The notes under the pieces were generated by a model. The model searched no databases. It saw nothing but the letters and a program-made list of their open reading frames with translations, and had not been told where the DNA came from. Shown in pieces: positions 15,335 to 23,594 of a stretch of DNA of 42,677 nucleotides. The stretch comes from an uncultured Rhodospirillales bacterium (GTDB lineage Bacteria > Pseudomonadota > Alphaproteobacteria > RF32 > CAG-239). The stretch's first letter is position 1, and each line of letters opens with the position of its first letter. The stretch lies in the NCBI GenBank assembly GCA_902763185.1, contig CACWQT010000011.1:96189-138865 (forward strand), in the 5' to 3' direction. The position numbers and the translations under genes were made by a program.

Positions 15335-16678
15335 ATGATTACAATCGGAATAATGACGGGAAATTCGCTTGATGCGGTTGATGCAGTTCTAACTGATTTT
15401 TCGGGAAGTAAAATCACCGATATTGCAGGAGTTACCCTTCCCTATACCAAAGTTTTAAGGAAACATTTGGAGGAACTGAACGAGGAAATTATTAAAGCCC
15501 ATTCCAATATGGTTAAAATCTCTAAAACGGCGTTGTTTAAGGAAACACTTGATGAATATACGACACTTCTGATTAAAGCGGTTCACAAGCTCTTAAAACA
15601 AAGTAAAATGAAAAGTGAGGCTGTGGCGGCTATCGGTATTTCGGGACAATCTCTCGGTGTGCATAATCCCCCCTCGCTTGCTCAAGGTAAAGAGCCGTTT
15701 ACAACGCAGATTTTTGATGCGGCAAGGTTGGCAAAAGAAACAAATATTGCGGTTGTGTATGATGTCCGTTCTGATGATATTTTTGATGGGGGTGAAGGTG
15801 CGCCGCTGGCTCCCGTGCATAATCTTCATTTAAGCTATTCGCTTACCTCAGAGGGAAAATATCCGGTTTGCTTTATCAATGGCGGAAATACCGCCAATAT
15901 TGCCGTGATTACGCAAGGCAGTTCCATTCGTCGGAATATTATCGGTTTTGACTGTGGGGCGTTTAATCACTATGTGGATCGGTTAAGTGAAGCATTTTTT
16001 AAGAAGTCTTTTGATAAAGACGGTGCTTACGGCATGCGCGGTAATATCAATACCGTTCTTTTAGAAAAGCTTTACGAGCGTGCGGCCATAACGCCGGATG
16101 GTGCTAATTTTTATGAGCTTATGCCACCGAAATCTTCAGGGCCGCATCTTTATACCATGTTGGAAGAATTAAAAAAATATCCGATTCTTAAAGAAGATGT
16201 GTTAAGAACTGTGGAGTATTTTTCGGCCTACACGGTATTTTTGAGTTTGAGATTTATTCCGGATAATTTAGATTTTCCTAAATACTTTATGCTGTTTGGC
16301 GGCGGTTGGAAAAATCCGATTATCTATCATGATTTCCTAAACATTATTCACGGGCGCGGCGTGATATTATCTGAACATCAGAAAATAGCCAAACATATTT
16401 TGGACAAGCTGCGCGGTAAAAAGTTTTCTATCGGCTTAAGTGATGATTTCGGTATTAGCGGTAAGTATATGGAAGCGCGGATTATGGCGGATATTGCTTA
16501 TTGCTTTTTAACCCATATCCCCTTTACCAAGCCGGAGATTACCGGTTGTCAAAACGGTGTGGTTTCGGGAATTATCTGCAAGCCTAACGAAAATCTGCGA
16601 CGTCGCGGGCGCGGATTTACCTTTTCTCGTGCCGCTAAAGGGTGGTCTAAGGCTAAAGAAGTTATTTGGCCGGAATAG
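15335..16678 (+). CDS. anmK: Divergent anhydro-N-acetylmuramic acid kinase
   Basis: 447 residues, longer than the roughly 370 of typical AnmK. The enzyme cleaves and phosphorylates 1,6-anhydro-MurNAc from peptidoglycan turnover, giving MurNAc-6-phosphate. Family marks are visible but altered: GIMTGNSLDAVDAVL (usual G-I-M-S-G-T-S-L-D-G-x-D), SDDIFDGGEGAPLAPVHN (usual D-x-A-x-G-G-Q-G-A-P-L-x-P), FINGGNTANIAV (usual N-x-G-G-I-A-N), GFDCGAFNHYVD, and FGGGWKNP. The start at 15335 has GAGG upstream and the signature at residue 5. Ends by overlapping the murG 3' end on the other strand by 17 bp. It may be a subfamily acting on a related anhydro sugar. Confidence 0.7.
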   Translation: MITIGIMTGNSLDAVDAVLTDFSGSKITDIAGVTLPYTKVLRKHLEELNEEIIKAHSNMVKISKTALFKETLDEYTTLLIKAVHKLLKQSKMKSEAVAAIGISGQSLGVHNPPSLAQGKEPFTTQIFDAARLAKETNIAVVYDVRSDDIFDGGEGAPLAPVHNLHLSYSLTSEGKYPVCFINGGNTANIAVITQGSSIRRNIIGFDCGAFNHYVDRLSEAFFKKSFDKDGAYGMRGNINTVLLEKLYERAAITPDGANFYELMPPKSSGPHLYTMLEELKKYPILKEDVLRTVEYFSAYTVFLSLRFIPDNLDFPKYFMLFGGGWKNPIIYHDFLNIIHGRGVILSEHQKIAKHILDKLRGKKFSIGLSDDFGISGKYMEARIMADIAYCFLTHIPFTKPEITGCQNGVVSGIICKPNENLRRRGRGFTFSRAAKGWSKAKEVIWPE

Positions 16679-17741
16679 AATCGGCTATTTCTTGGGATAA
16701 GGCCTCGGCAGAGGTAATCTTGACCGGATTTGTGGTCATTGACTCTTGATATTTGTTGCGTGCCTTAAACACTTTTTCTAACATCGGCAGCAGGATATTG
16801 GGGTTGGCAATCTCTTCGTCTTTAATAATCTCGGCATAGCCTTTGTTTTGGAAATTTTTGGCATTTAAGCTTTGCTCGCCGCGAGATGCCGTATTGGGGA
16901 GCGGCACCAATATCATCGGTTTATTCAGGCTTGCCAACTCAAAAATAGAATTAGAACCGGCGCGCGAAATAACCACATCGGCCAAGGCCATCAGGTCTTT
17001 AAGCTCTGTATCAACATATTCATATTGTGCATAACCTTTAGCATCTAAATCTTTGTTATAACCGTTTTTTCCGGCGATATGAATAACCTGATAATGTTGC
17101 AGCAAGGCCTCAAAATTGGCTTTGACGGCATTATTTAAACTCTGCGCCCCAAGGCTGCCGCCGATAAACATAATGGTTGGTTTATCTGTGCTTAAACCGG
17201 CAAATTCCGCCCCTTTTTCTTTTGAGCCGTTAAATAAGCGGTCGGATAATACCGGACCGACACATTTGACTTTTTGTTTTTGCTTTATGGAGTTTACGGT
17301 TTCGGGGAAAGTGGTAAAAAATGTGCCGACAAACGGTAAAGATAATTTGTTGGCAAGACCGGGGGTTAAATCAGACTCGTGCATAAAGATTTTTTTGCGG
17401 TTAAGCCAGCCGCCAACCACAACCGGAAAAGAAACAAAGCCACCTTTGGAAAAGATAATGTCCGGATTTAGCTTATAGACCAGTCCGGTTGCCTGAATAC
17501 ATCCCAGAGGGATTTTTATCATATCAATCACGTTCTTAAACGATAAATAACGGCGGAGCTTGCCGGTTAAGATGGCGTGATATTTTACTTCGGGGAATTT
17601 TTTGACCAGATCTTGTTCCATGCCGCCGTATGATCCGATGTAATCAACTTGCCAACCGGCTTTGATGAAATAAGGGATAAGCGCTAAATTAAGAGTTACA
17701 TGGCCGGCCGAACCGCCACCGGTGAAAATTATTTTAGGCAT
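16662..17741 (-). CDS. murG: Lipid II-forming N-acetylglucosaminyltransferase MurG
   Basis: 359 residues from the ATG at 17741, which overlaps the end of rmuC and gives MPKIIFTGGGSAGHV at the N-terminus; the earlier in-frame start adds only five residues. MurG adds GlcNAc to lipid I on the cytoplasmic face of the inner membrane. Visible: the first Gly-rich loop TGGGSAGHV, the HESDLTPGLANKL segment, the second loop FIGGSLGAQSLN, the donor-binding VISRAGSNSIFELA and the PLPNTASRGEQSLNA motif near the C-terminus. Not in the usual mur/fts cell-division cluster here; it sits behind rmuC. Confidence 0.95.
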   Translation of the reverse strand: MPKIIFTGGGSAGHVTLNLALIPYFIKAGWQVDYIGSYGGMEQDLVKKFPEVKYHAILTGKLRRYLSFKNVIDMIKIPLGCIQATGLVYKLNPDIIFSKGGFVSFPVVVGGWLNRKKIFMHESDLTPGLANKLSLPFVGTFFTTFPETVNSIKQKQKVKCVGPVLSDRLFNGSKEKGAEFAGLSTDKPTIMFIGGSLGAQSLNNAVKANFEALLQHYQVIHIAGKNGYNKDLDAKGYAQYEYVDTELKDLMALADVVISRAGSNSIFELASLNKPMILVPLPNTASRGEQSLNAKNFQNKGYAEIIKDEEIANPNILLPMLEKVFKARNKYQESMTTNPVKITSAEALSQEIADSIPAK

Positions 17742-19146
17742 GATCATTTTCTCCATAAGCTAAGGTTACATCATCCGTGATGATTTCTTCTGTGGGGGAT
17801 TCTAATAACAATTCGTTATCATTTAGAGGAAGTGTGGCGTTTTTGTTGGTTTTGGCACCTAGTTGCTTCATTTTTTCGGCAGAAGAAATGGCGCCGCCCC
17901 TACCCGACAATTTAGTCATGGCGTTTTTATAAGCACGGTTGGCTTGACTTAATCCCCGCTCAACGCCATTCATGTCGTCTATAAAAGCGACCAGTTTATC
18001 ATAAATTTTACCTCCTAATTCGGCAATTATTGCGGCATTTTGATTTTGCTTATCTATACGCCACAGATTTTCGATGGTCCGCAAAGTCGGCAGTAGCGAC
18101 AGCGGTGTAGCTAAAATCACATTCTTTTTATAGGCGTAATCATAGATTTCTTTATCGGTTTCAAGGGCGGCAATATAAGCACTCTCTACCGGAATAAACA
18201 TAATTACGAAGTTTAAGGTGTTGTTTTCTTTGATAAGTTTTTGATATTCTTTGGCGGATAGTTCATCAATATGTGCTTTTATGGCGGCAACGTTTTTTAA
18301 GAGCGCTTTGTTTTGAGCTATTTCATCTTCGCATTTAATCGCTTCAAGATAATCGTTGAGTGAAACTTTAGAGTCTATGATGATATCACGACTATCGGGC
18401 AGATGAATAATCACATCCGGGCGCAACATCTTTTTATCTTCGTTGAGATAAGTTTCTTGCGTTTCATAATCGACGCCCTTTTTCAGCCCTGAAATCTCTA
18501 AAATGCGGCTGAGCTGACATTCGCCCCAGTTACCTTGTTGTTTTTTGCCACCTTTTAAGGCTTCGGCAAGATTTTGGGCATCTTGGCTTAAAGTTAAGTT
18601 TAGGGTTTTCAGGTTGTTGAGTTCGGTATCAAGGCTTGATTTATTTTTGATGCTTTCTTCACGGGCGGCTACTACTTCTGTTTTGAAGGCTTTAAGCTCA
18701 TCAGCAAAAGGTGTCATGACCGCGGATAAAGTATTTTTTTGCTCTAAAGAAAAAGTTTCGTGTTGAGCTTTGATAATTTCACTTGAAATATCCTTAAACT
18801 TTAAGGTGAGGTCTTCTTTGATTTTTTCTAAATAAGTGATTTTTTCCTGAAGGCCTTGTTCGCGCTCTGCCGAAGCGGCTTTTTCCGCTGCAAGATTACG
18901 CTCGGCAATATTGATATTTTCTTGCAAAAGGCGCTTTTCGGCATCATCTTTTTCGACTTGTCTTATCAAATCGTTTAATTTTTGTTCGTTTAGCAACAAT
19001 TTCGTTTCGTTTGCTGCGAATCGATTCTTAAGAACTTTCTTATCATAGGAAGCTTTTGCCCATAAAAAGAATAAAATCAGCGAAACGATAAGCAGAGTAA
19101 GGCTTATATCTGGCTCGGTCAACCATAATTTTACTTGACTTAACAT
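17734..19146 (-). CDS. rmuC: DNA recombination protein RmuC
   Basis: 470 residues. RmuC limits inversions and rearrangements at repeated sequences and carries a nuclease-like domain. There is an N-terminal membrane anchor (about 15-31), a long coiled coil (about 33-205), then the conserved core GNWGECQLSRILE, LRPDVIIHLPDSRDIIIDSKVSLNDY (the acidic PD-x-K-type site) and FIPVESAYIAALE. The stop TAA is inside the first codons of murG, so the two are coupled. In a chromosome this rich in palindromic repeats its job may matter; that is only an inference. Confidence 0.9.
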   Translation of the reverse strand: MLSQVKLWLTEPDISLTLLIVSLILFFLWAKASYDKKVLKNRFAANETKLLLNEQKLNDLIRQVEKDDAEKRLLQENINIAERNLAAEKAASAEREQGLQEKITYLEKIKEDLTLKFKDISSEIIKAQHETFSLEQKNTLSAVMTPFADELKAFKTEVVAAREESIKNKSSLDTELNNLKTLNLTLSQDAQNLAEALKGGKKQQGNWGECQLSRILEISGLKKGVDYETQETYLNEDKKMLRPDVIIHLPDSRDIIIDSKVSLNDYLEAIKCEDEIAQNKALLKNVAAIKAHIDELSAKEYQKLIKENNTLNFVIMFIPVESAYIAALETDKEIYDYAYKKNVILATPLSLLPTLRTIENLWRIDKQNQNAAIIAELGGKIYDKLVAFIDDMNGVERGLSQANRAYKNAMTKLSGRGGAISSAEKMKQLGAKTNKNATLPLNDNELLLESPTEEIITDDVTLAYGENDHA

Positions 19147-19417
19147 GTTTTTTCCTATTTATTTATGATGTATATGAGCAAATTAAATTTTTTTTTTGAT
19201 TTTAGCAACCGTGGTCTTTGACTTTTGCCCGACTATTTTTTGCAACTTTTACGCTAATCGGCTATTCCAATTACACCGAAAAATTTTATTTCTTTTATTT
19301 TGCAACAAAAAGAGTAAAAAAATCTTGCTTTTTTGCGGTTTATGCTTTAGCTTATCACCAGTTTTAAAATAGAAACAACTTTTTGTTGTGTGTGACTAAC
19401 TTTTTAAGGAGAATTTC

Positions 19418-20203
19418 ATGCGAGCAATATCGAATATATGCGGAGCAAAAAATCCTTTCGGATTTTATGATGTTAAAGCCAGAGAAATTGTTTTGAGGCA
19501 CCCTTATACAAAAAAACATGATGTGGAAGAAGCTTATATGTGGATTGAAGAAGCCACTGATTTGCAAAAACTTGCCATTGGTATCGGGGCGGTTGAGAAT
19601 TTTGTTATTCAAGATAATAATGACACCCTCTATAAAACAGCTCGGCAGATTGTTAAGCAACGGATTATGCAGGTGCAGATGTTGGATAACGAGATATTAA
19701 AAAATATATTAATGCGCCTTAAAAACAATACGATGGTGCAGAATCTTTCACTTAAAGGTTATATTTTTGAAGGAGATAATGCGCTGTTTAATGAACTTTT
19801 GAACGTGATAAAAGCATTGCCTAATCTTTCTTATTTTGACGTGACCGGCAGTTATTTCAGTGATGAACAGTTGATTGTTTTGGCTGATGTTTTGAGCCAT
19901 ACACATTTGGCGCATTTGGTTTGGCCGGAAGCAAGGCTTTCGGATTTGACTATCCGGACGATTATGATGAAGTTAAAAAATAATCGCTCTATTGTGATTA
20001 TGCGCGGTGTGCCGTTAGAATTTCAAGACGTGGCTCGGCAAAACCGTTTATGGCTGTTTAATATGGTGCGTCAGCCCTCTTTGGTTACTGCTGATGAGAA
20101 AAATATCATTAAAGAGTTTGCTTCGTCATATCGCTTGGCCATTGCTTATGAAAAACAGCGCTTTTTTGATATTGAAAAGTCTGTGGAGGCTATTTTGGCA
20201 TAA
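19418..20203 (+). CDS. LRR-like protein of unknown function
   Basis: 261 residues, no signal peptide or membrane segment. The first 75 residues are mixed, then residues about 95-200 look like ribonuclease-inhibitor-type leucine-rich repeats: NTMVQNLSLKGYIFEGD, LPNLSYFDVTGSYFSDEQL, LAHLVWPEARLSDLTI, each a strand-turn-helix of 26-30 residues. The C-terminus is helical. I do not recognise the whole protein; by its repeats it probably binds a protein. It stands alone, with an AGGAG ribosome site and a strong terminator at 20225-20251. Confidence 0.6.
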   Translation: MRAISNICGAKNPFGFYDVKAREIVLRHPYTKKHDVEEAYMWIEEATDLQKLAIGIGAVENFVIQDNNDTLYKTARQIVKQRIMQVQMLDNEILKNILMRLKNNTMVQNLSLKGYIFEGDNALFNELLNVIKALPNLSYFDVTGSYFSDEQLIVLADVLSHTHLAHLVWPEARLSDLTIRTIMMKLKNNRSIVIMRGVPLEFQDVARQNRLWLFNMVRQPSLVTADEKNIIKEFASSYRLAIAYEKQRFFDIEKSVEAILA

Positions 20204-20224
20204 GTTTATAAATTTATGGTTACA

Positions 20225-20251
20225 GCCGCCGAAAGTATCGGCGGTTTTTTT
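20225..20251 (+). terminator. Intrinsic terminator
   Basis: GCCGCCGA (20225-20232), loop AAGTA, TCGGCGGT (20238-20245), then a run of T. It ends the LRR-like gene. Confidence 0.9.
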
Positions 20252-20304
20252 ACGTTTTTTTAAGAGGTATCGGGTATTATTTTCGGTCTGAAAGAGAGTG
20301 TAAT

Positions 20305-21087
20305 ATGAGAAAATTCGGTGTTAAATTATGGTCTATGGATTTTGTTTCCAATCCGCAGTTTGTGCTTGAAGCTGAAAAAGCGTTAAAAGAGGGAAAGTTC
20401 GGATATTTAGAACTCTTTGCCCTGCCCGATACTTATGATGAAGTTAAAAATGAAGCAAAGAGATTTGAGGGATTGTTGACTGTTATTCATGCACCGCATG
20501 TAAGACAGGATTTTGACACTTCTAATCCTGACAGAGTTGTTGAAAATCAAAAAATATTTGCCGATTCTAAAAAATTTGCGGATTTACTTGATGCCAAAAT
20601 GATTGTGACGCATCCCGGAGATCGGTATGGTGAAGGTAGTTTAGAGGAAAATATACGGCAATTTAAGGCACTTAATGATGAAAGAATAGCTGTTGAAAAC
20701 CTCCCCTATACCTGCTCTTCAACACATAGAGATCTAATGGGAGCAACGGTTGAAGAAATTAAAAGTATTAAAGATGAAGTGCATTGTCTGTTTTGTTTGG
20801 ATTTTTCGCATGCGATATGTTCGGCAAATAAATTGAAACTTAATATTTATGAGATGCTTGCCGGTTTTAAGGCTTTGAAGCCTGATATGTATCATCTTTG
20901 TGACGGTGATGATAAATCAACCATTGATGCGCATTTGCATTATGGGGAAGGAAATTATGATTTAAGGCATTTTTTAACCGAATATACCGATGAAAATGCG
21001 CTGATTACGATGGAAACGGGAAAAGGTTTGCCGACAGGGATTAAACCGTGGTTGGATGATGCGGCATATCTCTCTAAGCTTTTATAA
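20305..21087 (+). CDS. Xylose-isomerase-like TIM-barrel enzyme
   Basis: 260 residues. Features fit the AP endonuclease 2/sugar phosphate isomerase-epimerase fold with metal ligands at strand ends: LELFALP, VIHAPHVR, VTHPGDRYGEG, IAVENLPYT, CLDFSHAIC, YHLCDGD and ITMETGKG, in the expected order of eight strands. Members act as sugar isomerases, epimerases, dehydratases or endonuclease IV. Full DNA-repair type endonuclease IV is not likely because it is short and lacks the longer DNA-binding loops I would expect, so a sugar or inositol substrate is more plausible. Context does not settle it. Confidence 0.7.
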   Translation: MRKFGVKLWSMDFVSNPQFVLEAEKALKEGKFGYLELFALPDTYDEVKNEAKRFEGLLTVIHAPHVRQDFDTSNPDRVVENQKIFADSKKFADLLDAKMIVTHPGDRYGEGSLEENIRQFKALNDERIAVENLPYTCSSTHRDLMGATVEEIKSIKDEVHCLFCLDFSHAICSANKLKLNIYEMLAGFKALKPDMYHLCDGDDKSTIDAHLHYGEGNYDLRHFLTEYTDENALITMETGKGLPTGIKPWLDDAAYLSKLL

Positions 21088-21096
21088 TTTTTTTGC

Positions 21097-21137
21097 TTGC
21101 TACCTCGCCTTTTTTGATGTATAATGCGTCATTATAC
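21097..21137 (+). promoter_or_regulatory. Promoter with overlapping palindromic operator candidate
   Basis: TTGCTA (21097-21102), 17-base spacer, perfect TATAAT (21120-21125). A perfect inverted repeat GTATAATG-CGT-CATTATAC spans 21119-21137, covering the -10 box and likely start site, so a dimeric repressor could block it, or it may form a hairpin at the mRNA 5' end. It precedes the small gene at 21147. Confidence 0.65.
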
Positions 21138-21146
21138 GGAGGTATC

Positions 21147-21413
21147 ATGGGTAATTTTTTATTAAACGAGTTGGGGGAGGTCTTGCTGGAAATCCAATCG
21201 CATTTGGATTTTGGAGCGGATATGTGTTTGGAAGTTAGTGAAAACTCTCAAACAGCCATTCTCAAATCTTTAGATAAAAAATTCAATATTGATTTTGTGC
21301 ATCCGGAATTGATAATGCCGTTGAAATCTCATCGCTATCTCTTTGTTGTGGAAAGAAATAATCAGTTTTATGCCATTAAAAGCCGATTGGCAAAGGTCGT
21401 TTTTGTGGAGTAA
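21147..21413 (+). CDS. Small protein of unknown function
   Basis: 88 residues from the ATG at 21147, chosen for its perfect GGAGG and the promoter just upstream; upstream in-frame codons would begin within that promoter. No signal peptide. It has an acidic alpha-beta composition (LGEVLLEIQSHLDFGADMCL), and the C-terminus alternates hydrophobic residues (YLFVVERNNQFYAIKSRLAKVVFVE), suggesting a small beta domain. The stop is 4 bases before the start of the HExxH lipoprotein gene, so they are probably one transcript. No family recognised. Confidence 0.6.
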   Translation: MGNFLLNELGEVLLEIQSHLDFGADMCLEVSENSQTAILKSLDKKFNIDFVHPELIMPLKSHRYLFVVERNNQFYAIKSRLAKVVFVE

Positions 21414-21417
21414 TGAA

Positions 21418-22884
21418 ATGCAGGCAAATGTTTTGACAGCTTTTATTGGTAATCGGCAAGAGAAAATCAAAGTCTTTCCGACAAGAAAAGATGTTAAGCC
21501 GTTTCGTCTGGACAGCAAAATGCTGCGTCGGGCGTTTCCGTTTTTGGTGGCTTCGGCAATGGTGTTTACGGCTTGTTCTGATGGAAAGGAACAGAAGTCG
21601 GAAAATAAAGATATTAAAAAAGATACAACGGAAGTTAAAGCACAAACTCCCGAGGTTACTCTTGAACAGGTAAAGTGGGGAAAGATTTATCAGCAAGTGG
21701 TTAAACAATACGGACTGGATGGTTTGCATGATAAAATACCGTTGTCGGTGCAAGAAATTAATGAGTTGATAAATACGCCACAGGATGTGGTTCCCAATGA
21801 CAGCAATTTTAATCATTTGCCGGCCAGCCAAGAAAACTTTTGGGAAATTGTTAAAGGCGGTATTGCCGTGGTGCAGGATATACAAAAGGATTCTACTTTA
21901 AGTGAAAATATCAAGCAGATGTATCAACAAAAGACTATTGAGGCCCTATCAAAAATAAATAAGGCAAAATGGAATAATAAAGAGGTTGATTTGAATAGTT
22001 ACAATACCCTGCATGCTTTTATATTTTTTGAAAAATTGCTTAAGTATCAAGATGATTTTGAGATGATTTTTCATAATAAAGCCGGGTGGATTGATGAGCA
22101 AAAAGAGTTCTTCGGAAGATATTATCAAGACCATCTGGATTTTGAAGAACAAGCTAAAAATTATCCAGGGATAGAGCTGTTTGCCAAAGCACTTTATGCC
22201 AATACCGAACGTTTTATTGTTGAAGCTAAAGACAGCGCGTATGCCAATGCGTTGAGCAATAAGATGTTTGAAGAGTGGCGATGTGCGCAAAATATTTCAG
22301 AAGAAAATGTATGTGCATATACCGATGCGGAAAAATCTTCTTATGTGAATACAACTGTATACAACAACAAGCGCGGATATTTGGTAGGAATTAGTCTTGA
22401 TATTGATCCTAAAGGGCAAATTGAAACGCCCGATGGCTTGGATTATTTACCGGTCGGGCTGATCAAAATGCATGAAATGCAGCATATACTGGCATTGGCA
22501 GCAAAGTCTTATGAAAAACCGGAACATAATTATATAGCATCTGAAAAAAGTGAACTGAATGATTTGCAGGGATTAAATGATAACTATGTTGAGCTTGGTC
22601 CGACGCTCTATACTTTGGTATATAGTGACAGAGTTTACAAAGCTATTAACAAAATTGACCGCGATTCAGAGGTTGATTACGGGGTGAATATTCAGGTGAG
22701 TAACAATAGTGTTCCTTTGGGAAAAATTGCAAATTGGTTTGGTAAGATGATGGAAAAGTATCCTTCTAAAAGTGTTGATAAAATTTTGCAGAAAAAAGAG
22801 GTTTTGGAACAAATCAATGCTTGGGGAATAGATAAGCATGAGTTGCCTTTGATGAATATGAATAATTTTGAGGTTTCTCGTTAA
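21418..22884 (+). CDS. Putative HExxH zinc metallopeptidase, lipoprotein
   Basis: 488 residues from the ATG at 21418, with GGAG in front. Residues 35-53 read as a lipoprotein signal (MLRRAFPF to VFTAC, lipid-accepting Cys53), so a 34-residue basic extension precedes it; if that is not real, translation starts at the ATG 21520, which has no ribosome site. After a Lys/Glu-rich linker the protein is mainly helical. H352-E353-M354-Q355-H356 in LIKMHEMQHILALA is a zinc-protease motif, with a Glu-rich stretch following (SEKSELNDLQ) that could provide the third ligand. I do not recognise a named family. Probable role: periplasmic or outer-membrane protease. Partner of the small gene upstream. Confidence 0.6.
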   Translation: MQANVLTAFIGNRQEKIKVFPTRKDVKPFRLDSKMLRRAFPFLVASAMVFTACSDGKEQKSENKDIKKDTTEVKAQTPEVTLEQVKWGKIYQQVVKQYGLDGLHDKIPLSVQEINELINTPQDVVPNDSNFNHLPASQENFWEIVKGGIAVVQDIQKDSTLSENIKQMYQQKTIEALSKINKAKWNNKEVDLNSYNTLHAFIFFEKLLKYQDDFEMIFHNKAGWIDEQKEFFGRYYQDHLDFEEQAKNYPGIELFAKALYANTERFIVEAKDSAYANALSNKMFEEWRCAQNISEENVCAYTDAEKSSYVNTTVYNNKRGYLVGISLDIDPKGQIETPDGLDYLPVGLIKMHEMQHILALAAKSYEKPEHNYIASEKSELNDLQGLNDNYVELGPTLYTLVYSDRVYKAINKIDRDSEVDYGVNIQVSNNSVPLGKIANWFGKMMEKYPSKSVDKILQKKEVLEQINAWGIDKHELPLMNMNNFEVSR

Positions 22885-22899
22885 TAACAAAAAAAGTGC

Positions 22900-22928
22900 T
22901 TGCATTTTTACATTGATTTCATTATAAA
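22900..22928 (+). promoter_or_regulatory. Promoter of tRNA-Ser
   Basis: TTGCAT (22900-22905), 17 bases, TATAAA (22923-22928), 12 bases before the mature tRNA 5' end. Confidence 0.65.
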
Positions 22929-22940
22929 TCCAGTTGTTTT

Positions 22941-23030
22941 GGAGAGATGGCAGAGTGGTCGAATGCGGTTGACTCGAAATCAATTGTACTCGTAAGGGTA
23001 CCGGGAGTTCGAATCTCCCTCTCTCCGCCA
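22941..23030 (+). tRNA. tRNA-Ser(CGA)
   Basis: 90 nt including encoded CCA. The acceptor stem GGAGAGA pairs with TCTCTCC followed by G-CCA. The anticodon arm is GTTGA-CTCGAAA-TCAAT with anticodon CGA at 22975-22977, reading UCG. A long variable arm (GTACTCGTAAGGGTAC) is typical of class II tRNA-Ser, and the T arm contains GTTCGAATC. The following 40 bp is its terminator. Confidence 0.97.
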
Positions 23031-23070
23031 ATACTAAAAAGACACCCCTTGTGGGTGTTTTTTTAGTATT
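23031..23070 (+). terminator. tRNA-Ser terminator (duplicated sequence, copy 1)
   Basis: AATACTAAAAAGACACCC pairs with GGGTGTTTTTTTAGTATT around CTTGT, a long strong stem with a T tract. The left arm and loop, together with the last bases of the tRNA (GCCA), reappear at 23544-23574. Confidence 0.85.
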
Positions 23071-23108
23071 GGAGAAAAAAAGATCGGATACGAACTCCCG
23101 GAATAAGG

Positions 23109-23272
23109 GGCTCGCAAGCTAAAAAATGTCCGGTGGACAGTTTTTAGCGAGAGCTATAGTTGTTGTTAGGCGACGACTTTGCCGTGAGGCAAACAAAGAC
23201 GACTTTACAACAAACTTGTCCGAAGCGCAGTTGGCAAGCGCTGAAGCGCGAGCCCTACGGAGCAAGTTATTA
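23109..23272 (-). repeat. Dispersed palindrome-rich repeat, copy 2
   Basis: Inverted relative of 75-234. The conserved blocks are 23127-23162 (TGTCCGGTGGACAGTTTTTA and onward to the CTATAGTTG end) and 23212-23240 (AAACTTGTCCGAAGCG and onward). Where the two copies differ, small stems are kept: GCGTTT/AAACGC in copy 1 against GCGC/GCGC here, and CCGC/GCGG against TTTGCC/GGCAAA. The open frame at 23126-23329 is an accident of the repeat. Confidence 0.75.
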
Positions 23273-23339
23273 CAAACTCAATACGAGATTGCCTTGGTGA
23301 TTAAAAATTGCCTAGTTCAGACGTTGTAACAGAAGAATA

Positions 23340-23475
23340 GACACCCCCACCTTAATCCTCCCCCCTCTGGTCACTCGCAACACCTATGTGTTGCTCGTAA
23401 GGGGGAGGAGATGAGGAAAGGTGATTGCCTTAAATGTGGGAGATGAGAAAAGGTGATTACCTTAAATGGGTAGAG
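23340..23475. repeat. Low-complexity repeats, tandem 32-bp unit
   Basis: A CCTCCCCCC / GGGGGAGG inverted repeat spans about 23357-23408 with GCAACAC/GTGTTGC inside. It is followed by two tandem copies (from 23407 and 23439) of GGAGATGAG, A-rich bases, GGTGATTRCCTTAAATG, period 32. No gene. It lies between the two copies of the tRNA end/terminator sequence. Confidence 0.65.
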
Positions 23476-23543
23476 ACTTTTTAGGGATTGTCTTACGCGT
23501 TGGCACTCACTATGATGTCAAAGCTCTATTTTCCTCTCTTAAG

Positions 23544-23574
23544 CCATACTAAAAAGACACCCCTTGTGGGTGGG
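23544..23574 (+). repeat. Duplicate of tRNA-Ser end plus terminator (copy 2)
   Basis: GCCA then TACTAAAAAGACACCCCTTG and TGGGTG match 23027-23057 with one missing A, and CCTCTCT just before matches the end of the tRNA. The right arm of the terminator is altered here (GGGTATCTTTTAAAA), but some pairing remains. It bounds a 0.5 kb segment starting at the tRNA, as an attachment-site duplication would. Confidence 0.7.
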
Positions 23575-23594
23575 TATCTTTTAAAAACGAAAAT

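Noticed and set aside
23126..23329. Open frame of 67 codons
   Set aside because: Falls in the second repeat copy; frame and sequence not kept between copies.
23340..23475. Possible CRISPR array
   Set aside because: Only two tandem 32-bp units with no spacers; no cas genes in the window.
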